From: Cladochytrium replicatum
Taxonomy: Eukaryota > Chytridiomycota > Chytridiomycetes > Cladochytriales > Cladochytriaceae
DNA length: 64,000 bases
Assembly: GCA_025526935.1 (NCBI GenBank)
Contig: JAHLKD010000010.1
Span: forward strand, 496,001-560,000
Direction: 5' to 3'
The notes beneath the pieces are model-generated. The model did no database searches. It saw nothing but the letters and a program-made list of their open reading frames with translations, and was not told the origin of the DNA. The position numbers and the translations under genes are program-made. The first letter of the stretch is position 1; every line of letters begins with the position of its first letter. This document shows positions 1 to 10,499 of the stretch, one piece after another.

Positions 1-650
1 GCGACAGAGCTCTTGGTCTCCAAAAGGATCTTTCCCTCATTGCTGAACGCTGGGAGAATTCCCTGGTTGAAGAAGAAGACGTTCTCCTCTTTGAGCCCGA
101 AGAACTTGTGTTCGCGGAAGAAGCTCTCGGTTGCTGCACGGGTCGGGGCGGATGTCATGACATACCAAGGAATCACAACATCGGCGCTAGCGCCTGTGTC
201 ATCCTTGGCGACCTTTTGGAGACGCAAAATCCTCTCACCCTGGAGCTGGAAAAGCGATTTGTGGGAGGGAAGTTGGATGTCGTAGCAGCCTTTTGGAGCA
301 GAAGAGCCCAAGCGAGTTCCTTGTCCGCCCGCAAGCAACAAGACAGCGACTTTGCCTTGAGAAATTAGTCGCAGACCGGTCTCCCGCCAAGCTTTCACTT
401 TCTCCGGGGTAGATTTCAGAACTGAATCGACCGCACTTTCTGGGAGAGGCTCGATCTTTGAGTTTTCCGCTGTCAAAGGGGGTGCATTCGTCGCAGTCTT
501 GAAGATCTTGCTGACACGAGCAGGATCGATCTGGTTGAGGTCAGCGAGCAAGTTTGCTTTCTCGGCATCCGAGAGGGTGTCCCAGAATGCAAAGACATGA
601 CCCTGCCCAGCGCTTTCGAAGCGGGGTTTGAGAACTTCGTAGGTCGCCAT
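1..650 (-). CDS. UAP1: UDP-N-acetylglucosamine pyrophosphorylase, N-terminal part (runs off window)
   Basis: Cytosolic enzyme that makes UDP-GlcNAc from UTP and GlcNAc-1-phosphate, the donor for chitin, N-glycans and GPI anchors. The minus strand is open from the ATG at 650..648 to the window edge, about 216 codons without an intron; the C-terminal half is missing because the window ends. The nucleotide-binding signature LLAGGQGTRLGSSAPKG lies near residue 110 and is followed by the family-typical stretch that keeps the uridine-binding loop. The N-terminal helical part (a DTLSDAEKANLL-like segment) also fits eukaryotic UAP1 rather than UTP-glucose-1-phosphate uridylyltransferase. It is head to tail with nothing close: the next gene on the same strand ends at 845. 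Confidence 0.93.
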   Translation of the reverse strand, partial: MATYEVLKPRFESAGQGHVFAFWDTLSDAEKANLLADLNQIDPARVSKIFKTATNAPPLTAENSKIEPLPESAVDSVLKSTPEKVKAWRETGLRLISQGKVAVLLLAGGQGTRLGSSAPKGCYDIQLPSHKSLFQLQGERILRLQKVAKDDTGASADVVIPWYVMTSAPTRAATESFFREHKFFGLKEENVFFFNQGILPAFSNEGKILLETKSSV

Positions 651-844
651 TTTTTTAACGTATTCTTTGGATTGGAGAAGCGTGCTCAGTGCTGTGGCGT
701 TGGAGAAAAGTTGAGTTTCCCACGTTTGAGTCACAAAATTGGATATACACTTTCGATATTGTTAAATAATGCTTGGAAAGACAAGAATAAGAGTAATAAT
801 GTTAAAGATCAGATGCTGGGCGATCTGGCTGTCCTAGGGGTTGC

Positions 845-1741
845 TTAGTCAATCATCATCATGGATTCTGGTTGTGTGCTAGATTGGTGGCCGATGTCCA
901 TTGTCTGGTGTGGTGATTGAACTTGTGCGCCAGGGAAACTGGCACTGGGAAATACAGGGAAACACCACGGCGACGCAAACGACGATGGAAAAGCCTCGGC
1001 GGGTGTGGCATTACAATGGTCTCGGACGACCTGGTTGCCATCATCTTCCCCGATGAGGCTAGCGCAAGATCTACGCTTTGCGAAACTATCTCGATCTGTC
1101 TCAGTTTCGTCGGATAAACTGAGATGCTTCAGCGAGCCTGCGCGGCCCACAGGAAGTACTCCGCTGGATCGTGGTTGGGACAAAGTTGATGCCACGCGCA
1201 AGTCATCGCTGCTCGTTGAAAACACAACCTGATTAGATTCAAGACTTAGAACACTGGACGAGCGAGGATATAGCACGCTGACAGAGGACGTTCGAGACAT
1301 GACCCGAGCTGGTTGGACCCGAACTCTTTGAGAATATGAGCTGAGTGAGACCGAGCTTGTCCGCAAGTCCTCGCTGTTGGAATACTGGGGAGGTATGAGT
1401 TAGTTCGGGCGTAAGTGAACAAAGGTTACAAAGGTTACAACAAAACTCACTGCGGAGTTTTCGTTCTTGCGCTTCCTGTGGTTGCACAAGTCGACTTCTT
1501 CCATTGCCGTTTCTTGCAGGTTCTGGGGATACTGAGTTGTGCTACCCAGGCTGTAGGGGAGGACCATTTCAGGATCGGCCGAAAGTTGTCTATGTGTGGG
1601 AACAGAGCGGAGGGGCTTTTGAAGTTGGTGCCAGCCACGTGACCCAGCAGCCCCCATTTCCGGTTGAGAGCAGCGGAGAGCCGCTGGGAGAGCAGCGAGT
1701 GGCAGAAGGGCAGGACGTTTTGGCAGGATCATGTTCATCAT
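845..1741 (-). CDS. Serine-rich hypothetical protein, two exons
   Basis: Not recognised. Model: exon 1 1741..1451, intron 1450..1385 (GTGAGT...CCCCAG, 66 bp), exon 2 1384..845, giving about 276 residues. The start is the first ATG of an ATG-ATG-AAC-ATG cluster at 1741; the frame stays open upstream only to a TTG at 1789. Exon 1 has a hydrophobic, alanine/leucine-rich beginning that could be a targeting segment, then a basic RKRKNEN patch. Exon 2 is rich in serine and arginine, with repeated RTSSVS motifs that look like basophilic-kinase sites, and ends MMMID. It is divergent from homoserine kinase, with about 230 bp between the starts. The gene call rests on the coherent splice and the matching composition on both sides of it, not on homology. 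Confidence 0.5.
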
Positions 1742-1972
1742 TCCTGTTTGGCGGATCGATCTCCACAGTGTGAACTTGAGTATGGACAAAATGTTTGTAC
1801 CCTACCCGCTTGCTTCACAATATATCCTCCGAAGTCATTTCCTCGCTAACTTAGCGAGCCCCGCCACTTTTTGGGCTCAAGTTAAGCTTTTCCAAAATTC
1901 GTGTTCATCAAAGTATTTTTGTTATTTTCTACCAGCTGATAAGATCAATGACCCCTGTGGCGTCCCTCGCAG
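1742..1972. promoter_or_regulatory. Divergent intergenic region upstream of homoserine kinase
   Basis: These 231 bp separate the start of the serine-rich gene (minus) from homoserine kinase (plus) and must carry both promoters. No clear operator could be read; there is a pyrimidine-rich stretch shortly before the homoserine kinase start. Confidence 0.4.
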
Positions 1973-3046
1973 ATGTCCTCCATCTCCATCACCGTCCCGG
2001 CCTCGTCCGCAAATATCGGGCCCGGTTTCGACACCTTGGGCCTCAGTCTGTCGCTCTTCCTCACAGTTACGGCTACATTCCCCGGTCCAAAACCTAATGC
2101 AATCACCATCGAGTACACAAAGCAATCCGAATCAGGAAATGTGCCCCTGTCGGTTGGAGAGAATTTGATCACACGGACGGCCGTATATGTTGCCGCAGCC
2201 AACGGAACGAGTCTCCCGCGCTCAATGCATATTGTCGTCGACAATCAGATTCCGCTAGGCCGCGGGCTAGGGAGCTCTGCAGCTGCTATTGTCGCGGGCA
2301 TCTGCCTCGGCAACACCACGGCCCAACTGGGTCTTTCGAGGGAGCGTCTCCTAGATTACTGCTTGATGATCGAGAATCACCCGGATAACCTTGCTGCTGC
2401 ACTTTTTGGTGGCTTCATTACCTCGTTTGTGCGTGAGGAAGTGTCGGATGAAACCACCGATACGGTCGAGCGCCTTGCAATGGAGATTGCAAAGCAAGAA
2501 GAAGATGGACCGGTGACCCCGAATGGCATTCACAAGCACCTTCCGACGCCGCCACCTGGTCTCGGAAGCTTTGTCAACCTTCCTTGCTCCCATAGAGTGA
2601 AAGCCGTTGTCGTTATCCCGCATTTCGAGGTTTCCACGAAACTTGCAAGAGAGGTGCTCCCAAAATCGTATTCGCGTAGCGACGCTGTCTTCAACATGCA
2701 GCGCGTCGCACTTCTCACAACCGCGCTAACAGCGGACGATCCCGATCCGAACGTCGTTTCGGTTGCAATGCAGGACTGTTTACACCAACCATACCGCACG
2801 CAACTTGTTCCTGGCTTGAGTGAGATTATGGCGCTTAAGCCACCGGATCTGCCTGGCCTCCTGGGAACGTGCTTATCTGGTGCTGGCCCCACAGTTCTCG
2901 CACTCGCCACCGACAATGTTGAGAGCATAGGAAAACGAATCCGAAGTATCTTTGAAAAACACAACGGCCCGGACGGCAAACCTATACAAAGCATCGTAAA
3001 AGTTTTGGACATTGTGCACGATGGCACCATTGTGAAGTTAACATAG
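1973..3046 (+). CDS. THR1: Homoserine kinase
   Basis: GHMP-family kinase that phosphorylates homoserine to O-phosphohomoserine, the second-last step of threonine synthesis, in the cytosol. One uninterrupted 357-codon frame, the usual length for fungal Thr1. The N-terminus VPASSANIGPGFDTLG is the family's first conserved motif; PLGRGLGSSAAAIVAG (about residues 93-108) is the ATP-binding GHMP loop; the C-terminal GTCLSGAGPTVLAL is motif 3. The start at 1973 places the first motif at residue 8, as expected. It is among the few genes here without introns. Its 3' end faces the homeodomain gene, which ends 95 bp away on the other strand. Confidence 0.96.
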   Translation: MSSISITVPASSANIGPGFDTLGLSLSLFLTVTATFPGPKPNAITIEYTKQSESGNVPLSVGENLITRTAVYVAAANGTSLPRSMHIVVDNQIPLGRGLGSSAAAIVAGICLGNTTAQLGLSRERLLDYCLMIENHPDNLAAALFGGFITSFVREEVSDETTDTVERLAMEIAKQEEDGPVTPNGIHKHLPTPPPGLGSFVNLPCSHRVKAVVVIPHFEVSTKLAREVLPKSYSRSDAVFNMQRVALLTTALTADDPDPNVVSVAMQDCLHQPYRTQLVPGLSEIMALKPPDLPGLLGTCLSGAGPTVLALATDNVESIGKRIRSIFEKHNGPDGKPIQSIVKVLDIVHDGTIVKLT

Positions 3047-3141
3047 ACTGTCAAGCTCGCGGTTTGTTTTGAATTTTTATTCGGCTCACAGAACCGCTTT
3101 AATAAAGGGAATTATCTACGCTTGAACCTAACTGAAAGTTC

Positions 3142-5213
3142 CTACTGATTCCACGCACCCCACATCTCGTTGTCCGACTGCCTGCGAATCAGATTTACCG
3201 TACTCAAAAGGAGCGACGCGGCCTCCGCATCGGCCATGGTCACATCCGAAGTTGGCCCTTCACTCTCCGCTTTCAAACTTTCCATTTTCCCATCTTCCAT
3301 TCGCTGACTTCCAACCACAGTTGAACTCCCTTCGTGCTTTTCCGTGTTCGAGACCGCCTGTGCGAGGCGAGGGAGTGAGCGCGGAGTAAACGCATCCAAA
3401 CCCTGCGGCGCTCCACTGCTGCTTCCGTAAACATAGCTACTCGACGGATTTGCAGGCAAGAAGATCGCGGAGCCGCGTCGGCTTGTGCGGTAAATTGGCC
3501 GGTCGGACGAGGTCAAGCTAGATCCGCTTGGCATCTTCTGCATCGCGAACGGCGGCGTGTTCGGCCATGTGTACCCACCAGCCTGAGTTGCACCCCGGTC
3601 GTCGGGGTTGGAAAGATGCGGTTCGCTCGAGCTGGTGGTGTGGTAATGAGCCAGGTCGACGCCGAGTCCGGATCCGCTGGGTGTTCTTTGGAAAGTTTGG
3701 GATCCGTGGGGCATCATTGCCCAGACTACGTTTCCGCCGGGATTCATAAGAGGGTCGTCTCGGTACCGAGCGTCGCTAGCTGGCTGAGGTGGCTCCGGGT
3801 AGCTCAGCGGCTCTGCGCACTGCACGTGTTGATGGTGGGAGAACATCCCTGGCAACTGGTGGCCGTGGGTAGGGATATTGTGCATATAGTACTGAGAGTT
3901 TGTTTGCGGGTTTCCGGTTGCAAATGAATAAGGAACGGTGGAGCCGTATTGCATGAACACAGGTGGCCATGAGGACGGGTAGTAGTACCCCGAAGAATTC
4001 TGTGCATCGGTGAGATCAGCCATAGTGGCGGGGTTGTTGTGAGGAAGTCCAGTCGCCGGGGGCGATGCGCTAGAGGACGCTGAAGAATTTGACAGCGTGC
4101 TTGAGGAATTCAATGTTGCTGCCGAAGGCTGCTGTGGAGGCAATGGGAGCATCGAAGCCCCAGCTGGACCGATAACCATATGTGCAGCGTTATAACTGGT
4201 CCCATTCATTCCCGCAGGTGGAAGATTTGCAGCTGAACCCCCAGAAGGATGCACGAAGTGCATGTATTGTGCGGATGTGTGATACTGATCGTGTGGGGGA
4301 AGACTCCCAGGCATAGCGAAGAGAGTGGGATTGACAAACAGGGCTCCTTGAGTAGGGTCGGGCGCACCATAGTATTTTGATGTTCCAGCCTGTGTATGGA
4401 ACTGCAACGGGGCTGGAGCTTCGAATGGGTTGGCCATGATCAAGTTCCCTTGGATTTGTCCAGTCGGCAAATAGGCAACATCTCCAGGAGGGTTCGCCGA
4501 TGTAGAAGAAGATCCACGAGTGGAGATGGACTGCCTTGATGGGGATGCTTTGCTCCCTCTCCTCCTTGGTTGTCCCTCCAAACGAGCAAGCTTTGCCCTG
4601 CGATTCTGGAACCAGACCTGAACCAACACCAATCAACTAAGGCTTTAAGCACTTCAATCTCAAAAATTACCTGCACCTCTCTTGCGGTCATATCGCACTG
4701 CTTTGCAAGAGCTTCTCGGACTTCTATCCCCGGCGAATCATTCACCTCGAACGCACTGACCAAACACTCCAATTGCTCCGGCGTCGTTCGCTTACGCTTT
4801 GGCTTTCGCTTCCCAGTTCCAGGCTTGCTGAATGAATAAGAGTGCCTGCTTGCCCTCTTCTTGGGTGGAGATACTGTCCCATCGATTTCCAGTTTTGGAA
4901 TGTTGTTTACATTCATCGACGATCCAGAATTCGCAGACATGGGAGTTCCCGGTGCACCGAATGGTAAAGCGTTAACAGGCGTTTCTGGAAGTGCATCGCC
5001 TACTCCAGCTCCGTATGTATCTTCCTCGTCGTCTTCTTCCTCTTCATCATCCTTTCCGCCGTTGTTGAAGTCAGAAGCGGTGTCGATAGCCAGAGACGTC
5101 GGCTCGAGTGGAACATCTAGTGATTGAAGCGGTGAAAGTCCATGAGAGATGTAGATGGATCCGAAATCGGTAGACCCGGAAGGAGACGATGTGGCCATGA
5201 ATTGAGAATCCAT
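3142..5213 (-). CDS. Homeodomain transcription factor
   Basis: Nuclear DNA-binding regulator; the target genes cannot be told from sequence. Exon 1 5213..4671, intron 4670..4618 (53 bp), exon 2 4617..3142, about 672 residues. The homeodomain spans roughly residues 137-196: it opens with the basic arm KRKPKRKRTTPEQLE, and recognition helix 3 reads VQVWFQNRRAKLAR with the invariant W, F, N and R. No three-residue loop insertion is present, so this is a typical (non-TALE) type. The intron falls inside helix 3, right before VWFQNRR. Before the domain is an acidic run (residues ~55-65); after it comes a long low-complexity tail rich in Ser, Pro, Gln and His, probably disordered. The N-terminus lies about 200 bp from the Rev7 gene, which runs the other way. 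Confidence 0.92.
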
Positions 5214-5408
5214 TATCTCGATGTATCACCGTGCGTTGATCTTCCCTTGGTATGAGGTTTATGTTTATTGATGAGTTTATTTTCCAACGAGTTCCACCAG
5301 ATACGCCCAGATCACACGAACGAAACCTCGTGTGATCCGGCCAGTGATATATTTGGATTCACACACAGATTGGCACAAGCCCCATTTGGTGTTTGCGAGG
5401 TTCACACG

Positions 5409-6504
5409 ATGGGAGGGCCTCAGCAGCGATTGACTTATCCAGGTGAGGAAGACACTGGACGAGCCAGGATGGTCGTTGTAATTTCTTATTTTGGGAGAAT
5501 TTTGGTGTACAGAGGTTATTGGTAAGCTGACTCACCAAGGGGCAAGAACATATGTCAACCATTCGCAGATGCACTAGTTGAGTTCTTGGAAGTTGCGATC
5601 CACCTCATTCTCTACCTTAGAAACGTATATCCGGCTGGTAAGCTAACACGTACGGTGTTGGATCCAAAACGCTCACTGTAAAATACAGCGTGGTTTGATA
5701 GAGCAATGAAATACAAAATACCAGTTTGGCAATCAAGCCATCCAGGCCTTAAGAAGTACATTCAAGACATTTTGAAGAATCTAAGACCGGACCTTGAGAA
5801 GGTGTGGTCAGAGACAAAAATCTGATGGATTGATACTAAATCGCATTCGCTCGAAAGGGGGTTGTTCGCCTAGTCTACTGCGTCGTAGTGGACGACGCCA
5901 CTAAAACTCCGGTTGAAAAGTTTACATTTCAAATGAAGTCACTACTGAAAAGTGCAACAGAAGACGTAAAAAGGGCGTAAGGTACAGACCTGCAGGTGAA
6001 AGCCCATTTTATTAACACGGGTTTTGGCGAAAGGACTCTCACAAGTATCAACTCTGGGGATATCGAGCAACATCTCAAGACTTTTCTTTTGAAGCTAAAT
6101 ACCTGTGAAGCTCTTTTGGCACCGAATCCTCCAGGTATGCCATCATTCAAAGAAACAAACAAAAACATAAATACTGAAGTGCTTACTTTTGCTTTGAAGA
6201 TTGCTCTTTTTACTTAGCAATGGATATAGAGGATACTGTGGAGCCTTCTACCCTCGCTGCAGTGTGTTTCCCAACTGCTGCATTCATTCAATATACTCAC
6301 TATATAGTTCAGGGAGGTGGGGATTGGATACCAGCCGACGACGAAGCAAGAGTTCCCAATGCGTCCATGGTCCCACTGAAGTCCATTGACACTGGTGTCT
6401 TCAAGGTGGGCTTCATAAATCATACACTAATATGTACTTCTCTTAATTACTAAATATTGACACAGATGCAATTGTTTGTTGAGGAGGGTCCCAAAAACAC
6501 TTGA
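5409..6504 (+). CDS. REV7: Rev7/MAD2L2 HORMA-domain protein (DNA polymerase zeta subunit), multi-exon
   Basis: HORMA adaptor that binds Rev3 in DNA polymerase zeta for translesion synthesis. Readable exons: ~5540..5637 ([17 protein letters not shown]), 5689..5801 ([19 protein letters not shown]), 5858..~5965 ([15 protein letters not shown]), ~6000..6135 (ending LLAPNPP), 6200..6405 ([21 protein letters not shown]) and 6466..6504 ([12 protein letters not shown], stop). Order and spacing match human MAD2L2 through the C-terminal seat-belt region. The first exon and start codon are uncertain: the ATG at 5409 does not join the next exon in a clean phase. The splice near 5966-6000 is also unresolved. 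Exon 6200..6405 contains a 51-nt in-frame stretch (6267..6317) bounded by GT and AG that may be an intron. Convergent with MMM1 (gap about 38 bp). Confidence 0.85.
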
Positions 6505-6542
6505 AGAAACGGTCTCAATACCGCGTTCGCATCTGCACAGTA

Positions 6543-7948
6543 TTATGTTCGGTGCGCTACGAAAAAGGAGCTTTCATTTTGTGTCATCCGTATCCCGCCC
6601 CCAGGAGCAGTTGGAGTCACGGACATTGGTGCAGATCTGGGATGTTGTTTTTGCTGGCTTGTTTGCTGCATTTGCTGTAGTGGTTGAGGCGTCGCATTTG
6701 GTGAAAAATCTGATAGTTGGGGTGGCGCAGGCGGTGGTCCAAAAAGATATGGTAGTTTAAATCGCCGGAATCGCGGCCAGACTATTTCGTCCGCAAACAG
6801 AGAGCGCAGCTTTGCTGTAAGCATACTTGTGAGCTTTGGTAAATCCTTCACTTTCGTTCGATGACCGAGCACTGATCGCACTTCAAATTCGAGGCGAAAG
6901 TCTTCCAACACCGAAACTGACGCATAAGATTCATTTGTTTCGGGATGACTAATAAATTCAAGTGCAATCTACGAAAAGATTTCGCCTGTCAATAAAACGA
7001 AAACGAGAAAACCGTCGGACTGCTCACCGTTCCTGAGAACTGCACCACGGAAACTGCAAGCGATATCGGAAGCGATCCCATATAGCTTTTGGGCCAGTTT
7101 ATTGTAACTTCTGTGTCCACAGATAGCGTGATTTGGTCGTTAAACGAGAACTCAACTTCCGCCCTCTGAAAACAACAATTAACTGAGTTAAAATTGTTCA
7201 TTCTTCAGCACACCATTGCAGAACTGTGCTCTTCCTGACGAATGGCGGCAGAGTGTAGGACAGGGTAGTTCTGTCCGAGGGAGACCTCTGTGATTGTGAT
7301 AGGACCCTACCGAAAGTCGTTCAGCAATCGGAAAGGTCACCAGCGCTGTAAATGTACCATCACCGATGGTTTCCAACTCCCATTCAGTCGAGTGTCCAGA
7401 TATGAAACCATGTTCCCGATAAAGGCAGCATCGTGTCGATGCTTCGCTAGCAACTGCGCAATTAGTACGTTCATCCACTCCGTTGATTCGGGGTGGTGGT
7501 TCAGAATATCATATTTGGTGCGAGTCAAGATGTCCGAGTACAAAGCATGCTGATGTGGAGCCTGGGCTTAAGCGAGATGACAAACGGCGAAACGAAAAGA
7601 GCATCAGTCCCGGACGACCGGTTCCAATTTGCCAAAACACACCACCTTTGGCTCAAAACTTCGCTGCTTTCTTTTCCTCCGCGCGATCTCGACCTTTGTC
7701 TCGTCACCTCCCCGAAAGAAAAAGAGCTTGAGCAGAACAAATGCCAGAATGCAGAAGGCAATCTGTCCAACTACGAAGCCTTTGATGAACTCTCGTGATG
7801 CAATGTTCACTTCGTGTCGGAAATATGACTCGTATAGATCGGTCGACTTTGTGTTAGCGTCCGAAGGTCCCACACCAACAGACGCTCCTCCAGACGGGGG
7901 CACGACCAACGGCTGCTTTTGCACGTTCTTTGTCTTCGAACCACCCAT
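6543..7948 (-). CDS. MMM1: Mmm1, ERMES ER-mitochondria tether subunit
   Basis: ER-membrane component of the ERMES complex; its SMP domain binds and moves phospholipids between ER and mitochondria. Five exons fit in phase: 7948..7708, 7566..7358, 7306..7214, 7165..7028, 6968..6543, total 368 residues. Residues ~56-77 form one transmembrane helix (FIKGFVVGQIAFCILAF), preceded by a short lumenal N-terminus as in other Mmm1 proteins. The SMP domain runs from about residue 95 to 325, with HHPESTEWMNVLIAQLL, ITITEVSLGQNYPVLHS and LPISLAVSVVQFSGT. The C-terminal tail (GPPPAPPQLSD, then Gln-rich) is low complexity. The start is the ATG at 7948; the frame upstream is open only to a TTG. The fructosamine kinase gene ends 84 bp upstream on the same strand. 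Confidence 0.93.
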
Positions 7949-8032
7949 TTGTTTGCGCCACGTACTGTCGAGATTCGAAATTCGTTTCAGAGCCGTCAGG
8001 TGTGTGGACAATGATCAATATTAATACAGTCG

Positions 8033-9151
8033 CTATGATACATATGATACGAGTCGAGAAAGCAAATGCAAACACTGTGACCTATAGCTCGAACCAAACA
8101 TGTAGTAATGGTTCAGATAATGATAAAGTTGGTAAAACTCCATTCGTCGTTGAAAAGCGGGATTTTGTGGAATGATGTTGTGATATGCGTTGAAGCAAGC
8201 TAGAAGTGAGAATGAGATCGCAATGTACACGAATCTGAGCAAAAGGAACGAACCTGCTGAGAAGCCCCCAAACATCTTCATGCTGCGTGAGAGTATATTA
8301 GTCAGCTACTATTCAAAGTTGATAGCACTCACATTCCCAAGTCTGCCTCGCTATGGCCATAGTACGCAGCAGGATCAAAGATCACCGGTTCTCCTGCTGG
8401 TCCTGCAGACGGGGCATTAACATAACCGGCATTCCCAGCCCAGAGATCACCGTGGAGCAGTACAGGTTCTACTTTGATCCCCTCGAACAGCTTTCCCATG
8501 CCACTGCAAAGCTTGTCTGCAAGTTGGCGAACCTCAGGATCGGAGAAGCGCGAGCAAACCAGCTCAATCATCGGACCTAATCGGCGATCGCGGTAGAAAG
8601 TAACCCAGTCATCTTCCCACGTGTTATCTTGCGGTGTCGAGCCAATGGTGTTGTGTACATGAAAGCCAAACTTTCCAGTTGGAGACTTGAACTGATGCAT
8701 TTGTGCAAGTTTTTCCCCCAACCGTGCTTGACCTGCCGGTCCACCTCGTCCAGAAAGATTGAGGCTCGTCATTGCGAAGAAACCGCCACCCATCCTGAGA
8801 GATCCTGTTACAATCGGGGTCGGCGCGAAACTTGGGACGGCGGAATTAATTGCCTTTAGTCCTTCAGCCTCTGCGGAGAACATTGCCGGTGCATTGTGTG
8901 AGCGGTTCGCCTTTTTTGCGTCGTAAGATCTTGTGGAATCATGTAATGGAAAGAATACCTTCACGAAAACAACCCCTTTGTTTGTGTGGCACATGAATGC
9001 TTCATTGATATCGCCTCCAGACACCCGTACACACTTTGACACTACAACCACGTCAGCGTTTTCCAGACATAAAGTCGTAAAGTTTATTACCCGACTCGCA
9101 CACTCTTTTTTCGATAAGCGCCTGCCCGATGTCCTGAATCACGTCTCCCAT
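8033..9151 (-). CDS. Fructosamine/ketosamine-3-kinase
   Basis: Kinase that phosphorylates ketosamine adducts on glycated proteins so that they fall off (protein deglycation). Four exons fit in phase: 9151..9091, 9041..8333, 8282..8254, 8199..8033, giving 321 residues. Family marks: VSGGDINEAF near the N-terminus, the nucleotide-binding lysine in GVVFVKVFFP, the catalytic loop LLHGDLWAGNAG, then VIFDPAAYYGHSEADLG and MFGGF. The C-terminus LYHYLNHYYMFGSSYR matches FN3KRP. The intron-3 position (8253..8200) is 54 nt, a multiple of three without a stop, so its retention would insert 18 hydrophobic residues. The start ATG at 9151 is 58 bp from the RRP4 start on the other strand. Confidence 0.93.
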
Positions 9152-9209
9152 GCTCGCAACCTCACACAAGCCCCTTGTTCACACCACGCCACAATCGAGA
9201 CAATCGAGA
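9152..9209. promoter_or_regulatory. 58-bp divergent promoter between ketosamine kinase and RRP4
   Basis: The two start codons (9151 minus, 9210 plus) are only 58 bp apart, so 5' UTRs and core promoter elements of both genes must overlap. The stretch contains a repeated CAATCGAGA element (9192..9209) just before the RRP4 start. Confidence 0.45.
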
Positions 9210-10465
9210 ATGGAATTTGAAGCGCTGGCACCAAGAACTGAGTTGGCGGACGATGAGACAGACCGTTTCCACGTCGTGACTCCCGGGGAGGTGGTCACCA
9301 GTGACTCGAACTACATGAGGTTTGTAGCCATTTTGTTCTGTTGCTCAAACTGACAACAACGTGTAACTGCAGGGGCCATGGCACCTACTCTGAAGGAGAA
9401 AAGCTGATCGCCTCAGTTGCGGGCTTAATAGAGAGAGTGAACAAGCTGATCTCTGTTAAACCGATGCGTGCCAGGTTGACTGGCCTGGATCAATCAAGGG
9501 ATCTGAATGTATTGACCATATTAAAGGTTCACAGGTGAAATCGGGGATGTTGTTGTTGGGAGGATCACAGAGGTAAAATTCTGAGCAATTTCGTATTTTG
9601 CATCTCACGTCGTTCCAAGCTTGGTCCAAAACGTTGGAAAGTTGATATCAATTCACGCCAGGAAGCAATATTGCTTCTGTCATCAATTAACCTTCCAGGA
9701 GGCGTTCAGGTGTGTTCCATAGCAGCTGATCGAAGCGATTTTTTCTTATTAGGGAGTGAAAGAGAAGGAAATCGGAATCAGATGAATTGCAGATGCAGAA
9801 CTTCTTCCGCGAAGGTCATTTGCTGAGTGTAGGAACTCATACCTTGGGATGGTCATCTTTTTTTTCTTAAATTACTGCCATATAGGCTGAAATACAACAA
9901 TTCTTTCAAGACGGAGCTGCATCACTACAGACCAGAAATGTCAAGTACGGGAAGGTGTGTGTAGTTCTTTATCCTGCGTGTACTCAGTTCGATTAACCGA
10001 GATCTATTTAGCTGAGGAACGGATCTCTGGTTGTCGTTCAGCCTGGGCTTATTAAGCGCTCAAAATCTCATTTTGCACATCTTCCTTCATGCGGAGTTGA
10101 TGTTATTCTTGGTTTGAATGGGTACATCTGGGTCAGCAAGCATGTTGAACTTTCGCCAGATTTGGCGAATCAGCCAGAAGGATTATATTCAGATGAGAAC
10201 GAGGTCGGCACACTGAGGGCGGTCGAAAATTAGAAGCTTATTTTTATTGTAGGAAATTTCGCCCACTCTTCGAGAAAATATTGCCAGGGTGTGCAACTGC
10301 ATATCTGCCCTAAGCAATGCCCAATGCTTTATCAATGACACCATTATCCAATATGCGTATGAGGCGTCACTGGAATTTGAGGCGAAGGATCTTCTGAAAG
10401 AGGGTATCCAACTCCAGGTTGTTGCAACTGCCAAAGAGATGGTTCGAGATGCGATGCAGTTGTGA
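9210..10465 (+). CDS. RRP4: Exosome complex subunit Rrp4 (EXOSC2)
   Basis: RNA-binding cap subunit of the RNA exosome, which trims rRNA and degrades RNA in nucleus and cytoplasm. Eight exons fit in phase: 9210..9319, 9373..9474, 9527..9572, 9620..9709, 9763..9828, 9886..9954, 10012..10203, 10253..10465, for 295 residues, close to the human length. N-terminal domain: VVTPGEVVTSDSNYMRGHGTY. S1 domain: GEIGDVVVGRITEVGPKRW-like core (here ITELGPKRWKVDIN), SSINLPGG, SAEIQQFFQDGAASLQTR. KH-like domain: LIKRSKSHFAHLPCGVDVILGLNGYIW. All seven introns are 47-58 bp. Convergent with the ISWI gene, whose stop lies 34 bp away. Confidence 0.95.
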
Positions 10466-10499
10466 AAGTAATTCATGGACAAAACACTGTATTGTAAGT

